In this document: in pieces, positions 28,169 through 36,131 of the stretch
Layout of the letters: each line of letters opens with the position of its first letter
Numbering within the stretch: the stretch's first letter is position 1
Source of the DNA: Oscillospiraceae bacterium
GTDB taxonomy: Bacteria; Bacillota; Clostridia; Oscillospirales; Oscillospiraceae
Direction: 5' to 3'
DNA length: 64,000 nucleotides
Assembly: GCA_022846075.1 (NCBI GenBank)
Contig: AP025582.1
Coordinates: 3,038,001-3,102,000 of the forward strand
Position numbers and translations under genes: made by a program
Notes under the pieces: generated by a model
Database searches by the model: none
What the model was told of the DNA's origin: nothing
What the model saw: only the letters and a program-made list of their open reading frames with translations

Positions 28169-28552
28169 TCAAATTGCCTCTTTCCCCTTGTCCCCCCGAA
28201 ACATAAGCCCCTTCTCGTACCGCTCGATCTTGTAATCCAGCCGGTCCAGGGATGCCTGCATATCCGCCATCCTGGCCCTGAGCTGCTCCCGCTGCTCCAC
28301 CAAGAGCTCCCTCCGGGCGTCAATGGTGCCGTCTCCCTGCTGATAGAGGGCCACGTACTCGATGAGGGCCTCGATCTGCACCCCGGCGGAGCGCATGCAC
28401 TTCATCAGCTCCACCCAGCCGCAGGAGGCCTCGTCGTAATCCCGGATACCGCTCTTGTTCCGGGGCACGGCCGGGATAAGCCCGATGCGCTCATAGTAGC
28501 GCAGGGTGTCGGCTGTGATATCATATTTCCGGCTGACTTCGGCGATGGTCAT
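28169..28552 (-). CDS. MerR family regulator, AdhR/NmlR-like
   Basis: A 127-residue regulator. The N-terminal winged helix (MTIAEVSRKYDITADTLRYY) is followed by a coiled-coil dimer helix (about 75-115). There are only two cysteines, Cys44 and Cys52; Cys52 is the position I recall as the conserved aldehyde/thiol-reactive Cys of AdhR-type proteins. There is no metal-binding C-terminal tail. Start: ATG at 28552 after AGGAGAAGG; the aldo/keto reductase stop lies 10 bases upstream, so the regulator is the second gene of that operon and likely controls it. The promoters at 29740-29770 and 31604-31634 have the MerR-type 19-base spacer with matching inverted repeats. Confidence 0.9.
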   Translation of the reverse strand: MTIAEVSRKYDITADTLRYYERIGLIPAVPRNKSGIRDYDEASCGWVELMKCMRSAGVQIEALIEYVALYQQGDGTIDARRELLVEQREQLRARMADMQASLDRLDYKIERYEKGLMFRGDKGKEAI

Positions 28553-28562
28553 GACCTTCTCC

Positions 28563-29711
28563 TCACCTTTCAAATACTTCCGCGGCCTGGCGCATGTTCT
28601 CCCGCACCGGCACCCGGAAGGGACAGCGCCCCTCGCAGGCCCCGCAGGCGACGCACTCCGAGGCGGTGTGGGCCAGCGCGGCGTAGTGCTCCCGCACGGT
28701 CTCAGGCACCATGCCCTGGGCCTTGGTCAGATTCAAAAACTTGGTCACGGCGGCGATATCGATGCCCACGGGGCAGGGGGCGCAGTGGCCGCAGTACATA
28801 CAGTGCCCCTCCCATTTGATGCGGGGAAAATCGGCGAAGGCCGCGGCGTAGTCCCGCTCGGCCTCGGTGGCCGTCTCATAGGCCAGGGAGGCCTTCAGAT
28901 CCTCCACGCTCCTGGCCCCCGACATGACGCAGGCCACGGCGGGCCGGGTGAGGGCGTAGTGGATGCACTGGACGGCGGTGAGGGCCTTGCCCGCCGGGGA
29001 GAGGCTCTCGTCCAGCAGGTCCCCGCCACCGAAGGCCTTCATCACCGTGATGCCCACCCCAAGCCGCTGGCAGGTCTCATAGAGCCGCTCCCGGTCCGGG
29101 TCCATGTTGGTGAGGACCCCCTCATACTTCTCGTCGGCCCAAAGCTGCTCGATGTCCTCGCTGCCGGGCTGGAGGTCGTAGCAGGGGTTGACGGCGAACA
29201 TGAGCACGTCCACCAGCCCGCTCTCCACGGCGGCCAGGGCGGCCAGAGGATTGTGACTGCTGACGCCGATGTGCCGGATCTGTCCCGCCGCCTTCCGCTC
29301 CTGGGCGTAGGCCATGACCGGCCCCTTCTCGATCTGCTCCCAGAGCTCTGGGGAGTCCACATAGTGGATCATGCCGATGTCCACGTAGCCGGTGCCCAGG
29401 TTGGCCAGGAGGGTCTCGAAGGCGGCCTTCACCTCCCCCGGCTCCCGAGTGGCCCGGTACTGCCCCTGATCCCAGATGGAGCACAGGTGGCACTGGAGGA
29501 TGAAGTCCTCCCGGCGGCCCCGTATGGCCTCTCCCACCCGGCGCTGGAGGTCGGGGTTGGGGCTGTACAGGTCCATGCAGTTGACGCCGGCGGCCAGCGC
29601 GGTTTGGAACATCTCCCGGGCAAAGCCGTCGTCCTTCAGGAGGAAGCCTTCACAGCCCAGGGCGATCTCGCTGACCTTCAGGCCGGTGCGGCCCAGTGTG
29701 CGGTATTTCAT
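28563..29711 (-). CDS. Aldo/keto reductase with C-terminal 4Fe-4S ferredoxin domain
   Basis: A 382-residue oxidoreductase. The N-terminal aldo/keto reductase barrel (MKYRTLGRTGLKVSEIALGC) spans about 270 residues. The C-terminal part has two cysteine clusters: CMYCGHCAPCPVGID and CVACGACEGRCPF, enough for two 4Fe-4S clusters. Such fused enzymes are common in anaerobic Firmicutes; the electron donor is probably ferredoxin or flavodoxin. Start: ATG at 29711 after GGGAG; the frame is open much further upstream but only across the promoter. It heads a two-gene operon with the MerR regulator, and its promoter is MerR-type. Reduction of reactive carbonyls is the likely role (inference). Confidence 0.9.
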   Translation of the reverse strand: MKYRTLGRTGLKVSEIALGCEGFLLKDDGFAREMFQTALAAGVNCMDLYSPNPDLQRRVGEAIRGRREDFILQCHLCSIWDQGQYRATREPGEVKAAFETLLANLGTGYVDIGMIHYVDSPELWEQIEKGPVMAYAQERKAAGQIRHIGVSSHNPLAALAAVESGLVDVLMFAVNPCYDLQPGSEDIEQLWADEKYEGVLTNMDPDRERLYETCQRLGVGITVMKAFGGGDLLDESLSPAGKALTAVQCIHYALTRPAVACVMSGARSVEDLKASLAYETATEAERDYAAAFADFPRIKWEGHCMYCGHCAPCPVGIDIAAVTKFLNLTKAQGMVPETVREHYAALAHTASECVACGACEGRCPFRVPVRENMRQAAEVFER

Positions 29712-29739
29712 GACAGAACTCCCTTTTCTCGTTTTCTCT

Positions 29740-29770
29740 ATCATACTACCTGGAGCCCGCTCCAAGTCAA
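29740..29770 (-). promoter_or_regulatory. MerR-type promoter and operator of the aldo/keto reductase operon
   Basis: Minus strand: TTGACT, 19 bases, TATGAT. The long spacer holds the perfect inverted repeat TGGAGC-GG-GCTCCA (29751-29764) placed between -35 and -10, the arrangement by which MerR proteins untwist DNA to activate. Confidence 0.88.
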
Positions 29771-29782
29771 GAGGTATTTCTC

Positions 29783-30256
29783 TTATTTCAGACCTTGGAT
29801 CCAGTTTTCCAGCTCCCGCTCCGGCGTGGCGAGCCGGGCGCCTTTGAATGTAAGGCTCACGCCCTTCTCCACCCGGGCCCCGGGGCAGAGCGCCTCCACG
29901 TCCTTCACGGTGTGCCCCGGCCAGCCGCCGCTGGTCACCAGGGGAATGACGGTTTTCCCGGCCAGGCCGTTTTCCGTCAGGAACGTCCGCATGGCCGGGG
30001 CCATGGTGTACCACCACACCGGAATGCCCAGAATGATTCGGTCATAGCCGCTCAGCTCCACGCTCAGGGAGCGGATATCCGGGCAGAAATCCGCCTCCAC
30101 CTCCCGGCGGCCCTGCTCCACCACGCTGTCGTAATCCCCCTCGTAGGGGCTGACCGTCTGGATCTCCGCCACGTCACAGCCCAACGCCTCCCGGACCCGC
30201 CGGGCGATCCCCCCGGTGTTTTGGGTGTAGGAATAATAAACCATTAATGTTTTCAT
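29783..30256 (-). CDS. Flavodoxin-like protein
   Basis: A 157-residue flavodoxin. The phosphate-binding loop is YYSYTQNTGGIA at the start, and the isoalloxazine-contact regions are GIPVWWYTMAPAM and PLVTSGGWPGHT, as in the FMN-dependent YwqN/flavodoxin_4 group. It carries one or two electrons at low potential, plausibly for the reductases in this regulon. It is the third gene of cupin - DUF362 - flavodoxin, starting 9 bases after the DUF362 gene. The MerR-type promoter at 31604-31634 drives the set. Confidence 0.9.
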   Translation of the reverse strand: MKTLMVYYSYTQNTGGIARRVREALGCDVAEIQTVSPYEGDYDSVVEQGRREVEADFCPDIRSLSVELSGYDRIILGIPVWWYTMAPAMRTFLTENGLAGKTVIPLVTSGGWPGHTVKDVEALCPGARVEKGVSLTFKGARLATPERELENWIQGLK

Positions 30257-30265
30257 CTTTTGCTC

Positions 30266-31153
30266 CTATCTCTTGTCCAGATCCACAAGCTCATACTGCC
30301 GCCCGCCCAGGCCCAGGGCCGCGGCGGCCTCCACGGTGTGGATGCCGTGGAGGGATTCCATCCGCTCGATCAGGGCCGCCCTGCCCGGGTCGGGGGAGGC
30401 GTATACCGCGTCCACGCAGGCCTGGTCCAGCGCCACCGGGTCCAGGGAGGCGAAAATGCCGATGTCGGCCATCTCCGGCTCGGCGGGGTCGGCGGAGCAG
30501 TCGCAGTCCACGCTGAGCCGGTTGGCCACGCTGACATAGGCCAAATTCTCCCGGCCCAGATAGTCCATCACCGCCTTGTCGGCGTCGGCCATGGACTCCA
30601 GAAACGCCTCGTGGTCGGCGGTCATGATGGCCTCAAAGGACTGGTCGGGACCCCCGGAGCAGTGGATGTGCCCCTTGCCCCGGGCGGAGGCCACCCCGAT
30701 GGACATGTTTTTCAGCGCCCCGCCGAAGCCCCCCATGGCGTGGCCCTTGAAGTGGGAGAGCACCAGCATGGAGCCGTAACGGGCCAGATGGCTCCCCACG
30801 AAATTCTCCCTCAGGCGGGCCCCGCCGCTCACGGGCAGGGCCAGTTCCCCCTCCTCGTCCATCAGGTCGCAGGGGGCGATGTCCAGAAAGCCGTGGTCAC
30901 GGAAGGTCTGCCAGTGGGCCCACGCCGTGTTCCGCCCGCCCTCGTAGGCGGTGTTGCACTCCACGATGGTGCCCTCCAGCTCCGTCACCAGCTCCCGGAT
31001 CAGGCCGGGCTGGAGAAAATTGTGTCCCCCCGGCTCTCCGGTGGAGATCTTCACGGCCACCTTGTCCCGGAGCTTTATTCCCAGGGCGCCGTAGGCCCTT
31101 TTCAGCCCCGCAGGGCTGATGTCCCTTGTAAAATAAACCTTTGCCTGTTCCAT
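30266..31153 (-). CDS. DUF362 domain protein
   Basis: A 295-residue protein of the DUF362 family, seen by VYFTRDISPAGLKRAYGALG at the start, VAVKISTGEPG and the central segment SHFKGHAMGGFGGALKNMSIG, which is the family signature. Many members also carry a ferredoxin domain; this one does not, and its cysteines (CDCSAD) are few. The function of the family is not settled; iron-sulfur or corrinoid-related redox roles have been proposed. Start: ATG at 31153 after GGGGGAGG. It lies between the cupin and flavodoxin genes (11-base and 9-base gaps), so it belongs to the MerR-controlled operon. Confidence 0.85.
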   Translation of the reverse strand: MEQAKVYFTRDISPAGLKRAYGALGIKLRDKVAVKISTGEPGGHNFLQPGLIRELVTELEGTIVECNTAYEGGRNTAWAHWQTFRDHGFLDIAPCDLMDEEGELALPVSGGARLRENFVGSHLARYGSMLVLSHFKGHAMGGFGGALKNMSIGVASARGKGHIHCSGGPDQSFEAIMTADHEAFLESMADADKAVMDYLGRENLAYVSVANRLSVDCDCSADPAEPEMADIGIFASLDPVALDQACVDAVYASPDPGRAALIERMESLHGIHTVEAAAALGLGGRQYELVDLDKR

Positions 31154-31164
31154 GGTCCTCCCCC

Positions 31165-31572
31165 TCAACTCAGTTTTTCGTAGTCCTCGCCGCATACCGG
31201 CTCCAGCCATTCGTTGGCGCCGTCCGGGCAGGGGATCTCCACCGCCAGATGGGTGAACCAGCTGTCACCGGCGGCGCCGTGCCAGTGCTTCACCTCCGGC
31301 GGGACCACCACCACGTCTCCGGCCCGGAGCGCCCGTGCGGGCTCCCCCCAGACCTGGTACCACCCCCGGCCGCCGGTGCACGGCAAAATCTGTCCGCCGC
31401 CCGCGCCGTGGTGGATGTGCCAGTTGTTCCGGCACCCCGGCTCGAAGGTCACGTTCCCGATGACCACGCCCCGGTCCGTCAGCATCTTCAAATAGCTTCT
31501 GCCGGAAAAATACGTTCCGAAGGGATTCTCCTCCCCTCTGGGAAAGATCTCTCCTTGGTACACTTCTTCCAT
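31165..31572 (-). CDS. Cupin domain protein
   Basis: A 135-residue single-domain cupin. The metal site is shown by NNWHIHHGAGG (His-x-His) and by HWHGAAGD further on, both in the expected strands. Proteins of this size with a MEEVYQGEIFPRG-like start are common in clostridia next to flavodoxins and aldo/keto reductases; their substrate is not known. Start: ATG at 31572 after AGGAAG; the open frame upstream crosses the promoter and is ignored. First gene of the cupin - DUF362 - flavodoxin operon. Confidence 0.87.
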   Translation of the reverse strand: MEEVYQGEIFPRGEENPFGTYFSGRSYLKMLTDRGVVIGNVTFEPGCRNNWHIHHGAGGGQILPCTGGRGWYQVWGEPARALRAGDVVVVPPEVKHWHGAAGDSWFTHLAVEIPCPDGANEWLEPVCGEDYEKLS

Positions 31573-31603
31573 ACCCGCTCGCTTCCTTTCGTTTGATAAA
31601 CCA

Positions 31604-31634
31604 ACCCTACTCCTTGGAGTGAACTCCATGTCAA
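31604..31634 (-). promoter_or_regulatory. MerR-type promoter and operator of the cupin-DUF362-flavodoxin operon
   Basis: Minus strand: TTGACA, 19 bases, TAGGGT. The spacer holds the inverted repeat TGGAGT-TC-ACTCCA (31615-31628), the same half-site (TGGAG) as at 29751-29764. The weak -10 fits strict need for the activator. Confidence 0.87.
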
Positions 31635-31760
31635 GGGGTTTTCGCGAAATTTTTCGGCGGCCCCGGGCCCCCGCCTGGACACCTGTCCCATTCCGTGGTA
31701 CCATCTTTACCATACGCCAAACACAGGGTGGCCCCCGCCCCACGGAGAAAGGAGCTCTTT

Positions 31761-32432
31761 ATGCTGGACCCAAATGCCTATCTGGCCTCGTTCCTCCCCG
31801 CCCTCCAGGCCCGCTTCGGCCCCCGCCTCGTCTGCGCGGGCCTCCAGGGCAGCTATGGCCGGGGGGAGGCCGCCGAGACAAGCGACTTGGACCTGGTGGT
31901 CATCCTGGACACCCTCGGCCCCGGCGATCTGGACGCCTACGACGCGCTTTTGTCCGCCCTGCCCCACCGGGAGCTCATCTGCGGCTTTCTCTCCGGCCGG
32001 GAGGAGCTGGCCTGCTGGGACCGGGGCGAGCTCTTCCAGTTCTACCGGGACACCACGCCCCTTTTGGGCTCCCTGGAGTTCCTCGCCCCCATGGCCGGGC
32101 CGGACTGTGCCCGGCGGGCCGTCCACACCGGCGCCTGCGCCCTCTACCACGCCTGCGTCCACAACCGGCTCCACGAGAAGGACCCGTGCCTCCTCCAGGG
32201 GCTTTACAAATCCGCCCTCTTTACCCTCCAGGCAAAACATTTTGCGGACACCGGCGTCTACCTCCGCCGCCACGGTGACCTGTTCCCCGCCCTCTCCGGG
32301 GCGGACCGGGCCATTGCCGCCACCGCCCTGGAGCTCAAGGGCCGGATCCCGGAGCCCGGGGAGGTGGATACCCTCACCGCCCCCCTGCTCTCCTGGGCGG
32401 GCGGACTGATCCGGGCCTTTTGCCCGGTCTGA
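31761..32432 (+). CDS. Nucleotidyltransferase-fold protein
   Basis: A 223-residue protein with the Pol-beta nucleotidyltransferase core GSYGRGEAAETSDLDLVVIL (GS-x9-12-DxD) near residue 30. It has no recognisable target domain and resembles the stand-alone DUF4037/ANT-type enzymes that modify small molecules, such as aminoglycosides, or tRNA. The C-terminal half is helical. Start: ATG at 31761 after AGAAAGGAG. A fair promoter (TGGACA-17-TACCAT) lies about 55 bases upstream, divergent from the cupin operon. An antibiotic resistance role is possible but unproven. Confidence 0.72.
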   Translation: MLDPNAYLASFLPALQARFGPRLVCAGLQGSYGRGEAAETSDLDLVVILDTLGPGDLDAYDALLSALPHRELICGFLSGREELACWDRGELFQFYRDTTPLLGSLEFLAPMAGPDCARRAVHTGACALYHACVHNRLHEKDPCLLQGLYKSALFTLQAKHFADTGVYLRRHGDLFPALSGADRAIAATALELKGRIPEPGEVDTLTAPLLSWAGGLIRAFCPV

Positions 32433-32503
32433 CCGGACGCAATATCTCACAAGACAGCCCCGCCCTTTTCCGATATACTTCCTCTGATAAAGGAGTTGAG
32501 CTC

Positions 32504-33334
32504 ATGGCCCAGGACCGGCGCGTCGTCCTCTATGACCAGGACTTGAAATTGGAGGCCTACCTGTTCCAGGGGGTCATGCAGGCCTTCCCCAGCCACTTTC
32601 ACGATTACTACTTCATCGGCTTTCTGGAGCAGGGCCTCCAGGAGGCCACCTGCAAGGACTTCGTCTGCCAAACCGGGCCGGGGTCTTTGCTGCTGTTCAA
32701 CCCCGGCGACGTCCACGCCTGCCGTCCGGTGGACGACCGGCCGCTGGATTACCGCTGTCTCAACGTCCCTGTGGAGACCATGGAGCGGGCTGTGAGGGAA
32801 ATTACCGGCTCCCCCGCCCTGCCCCGGTTCACCTCCAACCTGGTCCCGGACGCCGAGCAGGTCCCCGCCCTGCGGGCCCTCCACACCCTCATCATGGAGG
32901 AGGCAAAGGACTTTGATAAGGAGGAGACCTTCCTCCTCCTGCTGGGCCAGCTCCTCACCGACTACGCCGGGGAGCCCCTCGCCCCGCCCGCCTCCGGCGG
33001 GCCGGAGGTGGACGCCGTGCGGGACTACCTGTCCCGGCACTACGACCGGCGGGTGGTCCTGGACGACCTCAGCGCCCTCACCGGCTGGAGCAAGTACCGC
33101 CTCATCCGGGCCTTTACCCGGGAAATGGGCATCACCCCGTACAGCTACCTGGTCACCGTCCGGGTAGGGGAGGCCAAGAAGCGGCTGGAGGCGGGGGCCA
33201 CGCCCCTGGAGGCCGCCCTCTCCTGCGGCTTCGCCGACCAGAGCCACTTTTCCAACCACTTCAAGCGGCTCATCGGCCTCACTCCCCGGCAGTACGCCAA
33301 TATCTTCACCAAGGAGGAACCCCGCCGTGCCTGA
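32504..33334 (+). CDS. AraC family regulator with N-terminal cupin
   Basis: A 276-residue regulator. The N-terminal cupin/AraC ligand domain (HFHDYYFIGFLEQG, then PGSLLLFNPGDVHACRPVD) is followed by a C-terminal double helix-turn-helix ending in GFADQSHFSNHFKRLIGLTPRQYAN. It belongs to the group in which a small molecule binds the cupin. Start: ATG at 32504 after AAAGGAG. It overlaps the following EamA gene by 8 bases and probably controls that exporter; no operator was identified. Confidence 0.92.
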   Translation: MAQDRRVVLYDQDLKLEAYLFQGVMQAFPSHFHDYYFIGFLEQGLQEATCKDFVCQTGPGSLLLFNPGDVHACRPVDDRPLDYRCLNVPVETMERAVREITGSPALPRFTSNLVPDAEQVPALRALHTLIMEEAKDFDKEETFLLLLGQLLTDYAGEPLAPPASGGPEVDAVRDYLSRHYDRRVVLDDLSALTGWSKYRLIRAFTREMGITPYSYLVTVRVGEAKKRLEAGATPLEAALSCGFADQSHFSNHFKRLIGLTPRQYANIFTKEEPRRA

Positions 33335-34235
33335 CTCCAGCCGCCTGAGCGGCCATCTGGCCGCCTTTTTCACCATCTTTTTCTGGGGGACCACCTTTGT
33401 CTTTACCAAGTCCCTGCTGGCCTCCCTCTCCCCGGTGGAGATTTTGTTCTGCCGCTTCGCCCTGGGCTATCTGGCCCTCCTCGCCATCCGCCCCCGGCGG
33501 CTGAAGCCGGAACAGCCCAGGGAAGAATTCCTCTTCGCCGCCGCGGGACTGTGCGGGGTGACCCTCTACTTCCTCTTTGAGAACGTGGCCCTCACCTTCA
33601 CCCTGGCCTCCAACGTAGGGGTCATCGTGGCGGTGTCCCCCCTCTTCACCGCCCTGCTGGCCCCCCGCTTCCTGGACGGGGAGCGGCCCTGCGCCCGGTT
33701 CTTCGCGGGCTTCGCCGCCGCCATCGCCGGGGTGGCGCTGGTGAGCTGGGGCGGCGGCGGGGTGGCACTGGACCTCCGGGGCAGCCTGCTGGCCCTGCTG
33801 GCGGCCCTGGTGTGGGCCTGCTACTCCATCCTCACCCGGAAGATCGGCGCCTTGGGCTACGACAACATTTTGTGCACCCGCCGGGCCTTCTTTTACGGCC
33901 TTGTGTTCATGATCCCCGCCCTCTTCCTCATGGACTTCCACCCCACCCTGGCGGTGCTTTTGCGGCCCGCCAACCTGGGGGGCCTTCTCTACCTGGGGCT
34001 GGGGGCCTCGGCGGCCTGCTTCGTCACCTGGGGCTTCGCCGTGCGGCGGCTGGGGGCGGTGGCCACCACCGTGTACATCTATCTGGTCCCCCTGGTGACC
34101 GTGGCCGCCTCCGCCCTGGTGCTGGGGGAGCGGCCCACCCCCGCCGCCCTCTTCGGCATGGCGCTCATTTTGGCGGGGCTGTTCCTCTCGGAAAAACGCG
34201 GCGGACAGCCGAAGGAAAAGGAGATGGCCGCATGA
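33327..34235 (+). CDS. EamA/DMT family exporter
   Basis: A 302-residue membrane protein of ten helices formed by two EamA repeats (FFTIFFWGTTFVFTKSLL in the first; SLLALLAALVWACYSILTRK in the second). Family members export amino acids, nucleosides or drugs. It uses a GTG start at 33327 placed behind AGGAGG and overlapping the AraC stop by 8 bases. Its stop overlaps the next gene's ATG. The chain AraC-EamA-DUF2000 is therefore translationally coupled. The substrate is not readable. Confidence 0.9.
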   Translation: MPDSSRLSGHLAAFFTIFFWGTTFVFTKSLLASLSPVEILFCRFALGYLALLAIRPRRLKPEQPREEFLFAAAGLCGVTLYFLFENVALTFTLASNVGVIVAVSPLFTALLAPRFLDGERPCARFFAGFAAAIAGVALVSWGGGGVALDLRGSLLALLAALVWACYSILTRKIGALGYDNILCTRRAFFYGLVFMIPALFLMDFHPTLAVLLRPANLGGLLYLGLGASAACFVTWGFAVRRLGAVATTVYIYLVPLVTVAASALVLGERPTPAALFGMALILAGLFLSEKRGGQPKEKEMAA

Positions 34236-34654
34236 ATCCAGCGGAAGAGAAATGTGTGATGGTGGCCGACGAGGCCCTCCCCACCGGGGTGCTGGCCAAC
34301 ACCGCCGCCATCCTGGGCATCACCCTGGGGGCCCGGTACCCCGAGGTGGTGGGCCCGGACGTCACCGACGCCTCCGGCGTCACCCACCCCGGCATCACCA
34401 CCTTCCCCGTCCCCATCCTGAAAAGCGACGCCGAGGGGCTGCGCGCCCTGCGCCAACGGCTGAAGGACCCCGCCTTTCAGGAGGTGTTCACCGCCGACTT
34501 CTCCGACGTGGCCCAGAGCTGCCAGGTCTATGATGAGTACGAGGCGAAGGCGGCCCGCACCCCGGAGGACGGCCACAGCTATCTGGCCCTGCTCCTCTGC
34601 GGGCCGAAAAAGCAGGTCAACAAGCTCACGGGGAGCCTGCCGCTGCTGCGGTAG
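34232..34654 (+). CDS. DUF2000 family protein
   Basis: A 140-residue protein beginning MNPAEEKCVMVADEALPTGV. The pattern KCVMVADEALPTGVLANTAAILGI and the later PVPILKSDAEGLRALR match DUF2000, a small family of peptidyl-tRNA hydrolase II-like fold with unknown biochemical role. The ATG at 34232 overlaps the EamA stop (ATGA), so it is the last gene of the coupled set and is followed by a strong terminator. Its neighbourhood (AraC regulator, exporter) suggests handling of a small amine or drug, but this is only context. Confidence 0.8.
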   Translation: MNPAEEKCVMVADEALPTGVLANTAAILGITLGARYPEVVGPDVTDASGVTHPGITTFPVPILKSDAEGLRALRQRLKDPAFQEVFTADFSDVAQSCQVYDEYEAKAARTPEDGHSYLALLLCGPKKQVNKLTGSLPLLR

Positions 34655-34681
34655 GACAGCATCGAAAAACAACGTGTTTTT

Positions 34682-34722
34682 AAGGGGGAGACGCCGCCGG
34701 CAGGGCGGCGTCTCCCCCTTTT
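34682..34722 (+). terminator. Terminator of the AraC-EamA-DUF2000 operon
   Basis: A 17-bp stem (AAGGGGGAGACGCCGCC and complement, loop GGCA) followed by TTTT. Confidence 0.9.
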
Positions 34723-34735
34723 CCCCAACTGGGCA

Positions 34736-34765
34736 TGGACAGCGGGCATTTATCTGTGGTAGTAT
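34736..34765 (+). promoter_or_regulatory. Possible promoter of the YheO-type regulator
   Basis: TGGACA, 18 bases, TAGTAT. It lies between the terminator and the regulator gene. Confidence 0.5.
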
Positions 34766-34807
34766 ATGGCTATTGATCGACACAAACCGGATGGATGTGA
34801 GTTTGCG

Positions 34808-35473
34808 ATGGAATACAAAAACCTGATCCTCACCCGTAACGACCGGCTGGTCCTGGACTCTTACGGCAGCCTGCTGGACGGGCTGGCCGACTACATGGGC
34901 GAGGGGTACGAGATGGTCCTCCACAGTCTGGAGGATTTGGAACACTCCGTGGTGAAGATCGTCAACGGCCACCACACCGGCCGCAAGACGGGGGCCCCCA
35001 TCACCAACCTGGCTTTGGACATGCTGGGCCGCATCACCGAGCAGGAGGGCTCCACCTTTATCTCCTACTTCACCCAGAACAAAAAGGGGGAGCCGCTGAA
35101 GGCGGCCACCATCGCCATTCGCGGGGAGAACCGGCGGATCATCGGCCTTCTGTGCATCAACTTCTATCTGGACACCCCCTTTTCCCAGATCCTCTCCATC
35201 TTCACTCCCCCCGCCGCGGCCCCCGCCCGGGTCACAGAGACCTTCAGCGACAACACCGCCGAGCTGGTGGAGCAGGCGGTGGAGCAGGCCCGTAAGCACG
35301 TGGAGGCCCAGCCCTCCGTGCCCTCCTCCCTCAAGAACCGCCAGATCGTGGCCCACCTTTACGCCCAGGGCATCTTCAACATGAAGAGCGCCGTGGACCT
35401 GGTGGCGGAGGCTATGGGCATCTCCAAAAACACCGTCTACCTCCACCTCCGCCACACCAAGCAGGGTGAATAA
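34808..35473 (+). CDS. YheO-like PAS/HTH transcriptional regulator
   Basis: A 221-residue regulator with an N-terminal YheO-like PAS domain (LVLDSYGSLLDGLADYMGEGYEMVLHS, GAPITNLALDML, GEPLKAATIAIRGENRRIIGLLCIN) and a C-terminal helix-turn-helix (GIFNMKSAVDLVAEAMGISKNTVYLHLR). The family includes regulators of D-cysteine and other amino acid breakdown genes. Start: ATG at 34808; the ribosome site is weak (GGATGTGAG). It has its own terminator and stands 239 bases before the RidA-PatB-symporter operon, its likely target. Confidence 0.86.
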   Translation: MEYKNLILTRNDRLVLDSYGSLLDGLADYMGEGYEMVLHSLEDLEHSVVKIVNGHHTGRKTGAPITNLALDMLGRITEQEGSTFISYFTQNKKGEPLKAATIAIRGENRRIIGLLCINFYLDTPFSQILSIFTPPAAAPARVTETFSDNTAELVEQAVEQARKHVEAQPSVPSSLKNRQIVAHLYAQGIFNMKSAVDLVAEAMGISKNTVYLHLRHTKQGE

Positions 35474-35495
35474 AATACGCGGCACAAAATGCGCT

Positions 35496-35531
35496 AAGGG
35501 CGGCGCCGGGATACCCCGGCGCCGCCCTTTT
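35496..35531 (+). terminator. Terminator of the YheO-type regulator
   Basis: A perfect 15-bp stem (AAGGGCGGCGCCGGG and complement) around loop ATAC, with TTTT after it. The 90 bases that follow are very AT-rich and hold TTTTA-N9-TAAAA (about 35581-35599), a possible operator. Confidence 0.9.
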
Positions 35532-35621
35532 GTCCGAGTTTACTTTAGAAACCAAACATTTTTCAACAGCCTTTGTACCATTTTAACAAAAGACTAAAAT
35601 AATTTTTATTTATAAAATCTA

Positions 35622-35650
35622 TTGAATGAAATAAATTTTAGTGTTACACT
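35622..35650 (+). promoter_or_regulatory. Promoter of the RidA-PatB-symporter operon
   Basis: TTGAAT, 17 bases, TACACT, 62 bases before the ridA ATG, in an AT-rich stretch unlike the rest of the window. Confidence 0.65.
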
Positions 35651-35712
35651 GGTGATACTGAGAAAGGCGCAGCACGGCGCGTTTCGCAAGAGAGAAAGGA
35701 GAACTGCTGTCT

Positions 35713-36084
35713 ATGAAGCTCATCGAAACCAAGAACGCCCCCGCCGCCATCGGGCCCTATTCCCAGGGCTGGGTCTCCAGAGGCCTGGCCTTCACCTCCG
35801 GCCAGATCCCCGTGGACCCGGCCACCGGCGCCGCCCCCGACGGCATCCAGGCCCAGGCCGAGCAGAGCTGCAAGAACGTGGGGGCCATCCTGGCCGCCGC
35901 GGGCACGGGCTTCGACCGGGTGGTCAAGACCACCTGCTTCCTGGCCGACATGGCCGACTTCGCCGCCTTCAACGAGGTGTACGCCAAGTACTTCACCAGC
36001 AAGCCCTCCCGCAGCTGCGTGGCGGTGAAGGACCTGCCCAAGGGCCTGCTGTGCGAGATCGAGGCCATTGCCGAGGCGGACTAA
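35713..36084 (+). CDS. ridA: RidA family enamine/imine deaminase
   Basis: A 123-residue member of the YjgF/YER057c/UK114 family. It starts MKLIETKNAPAAIGPYSQGW, has FTSGQIPVDP, and the catalytic Arg is in PSRSCVAVKDLP; the C-terminus CEIEAIAEAD is the usual Glu motif. RidA hydrolyses the enamine/imine made by PLP lyases (2-aminoacrylate from cysteine or serine) to pyruvate and ammonia before it can damage other PLP enzymes. Its place directly before a PatB-type lyase gene fits this well. Start: ATG 9 bases after AAAGGAGA. First gene of the operon. Confidence 0.95.
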   Translation: MKLIETKNAPAAIGPYSQGWVSRGLAFTSGQIPVDPATGAAPDGIQAQAEQSCKNVGAILAAAGTGFDRVVKTTCFLADMADFAAFNEVYAKYFTSKPSRSCVAVKDLPKGLLCEIEAIAEAD

Positions 36085-36131
36085 AATCCCCGCGTACCGC
36101 CGGACATCAACAGACAGGGAGGAATCATTTT

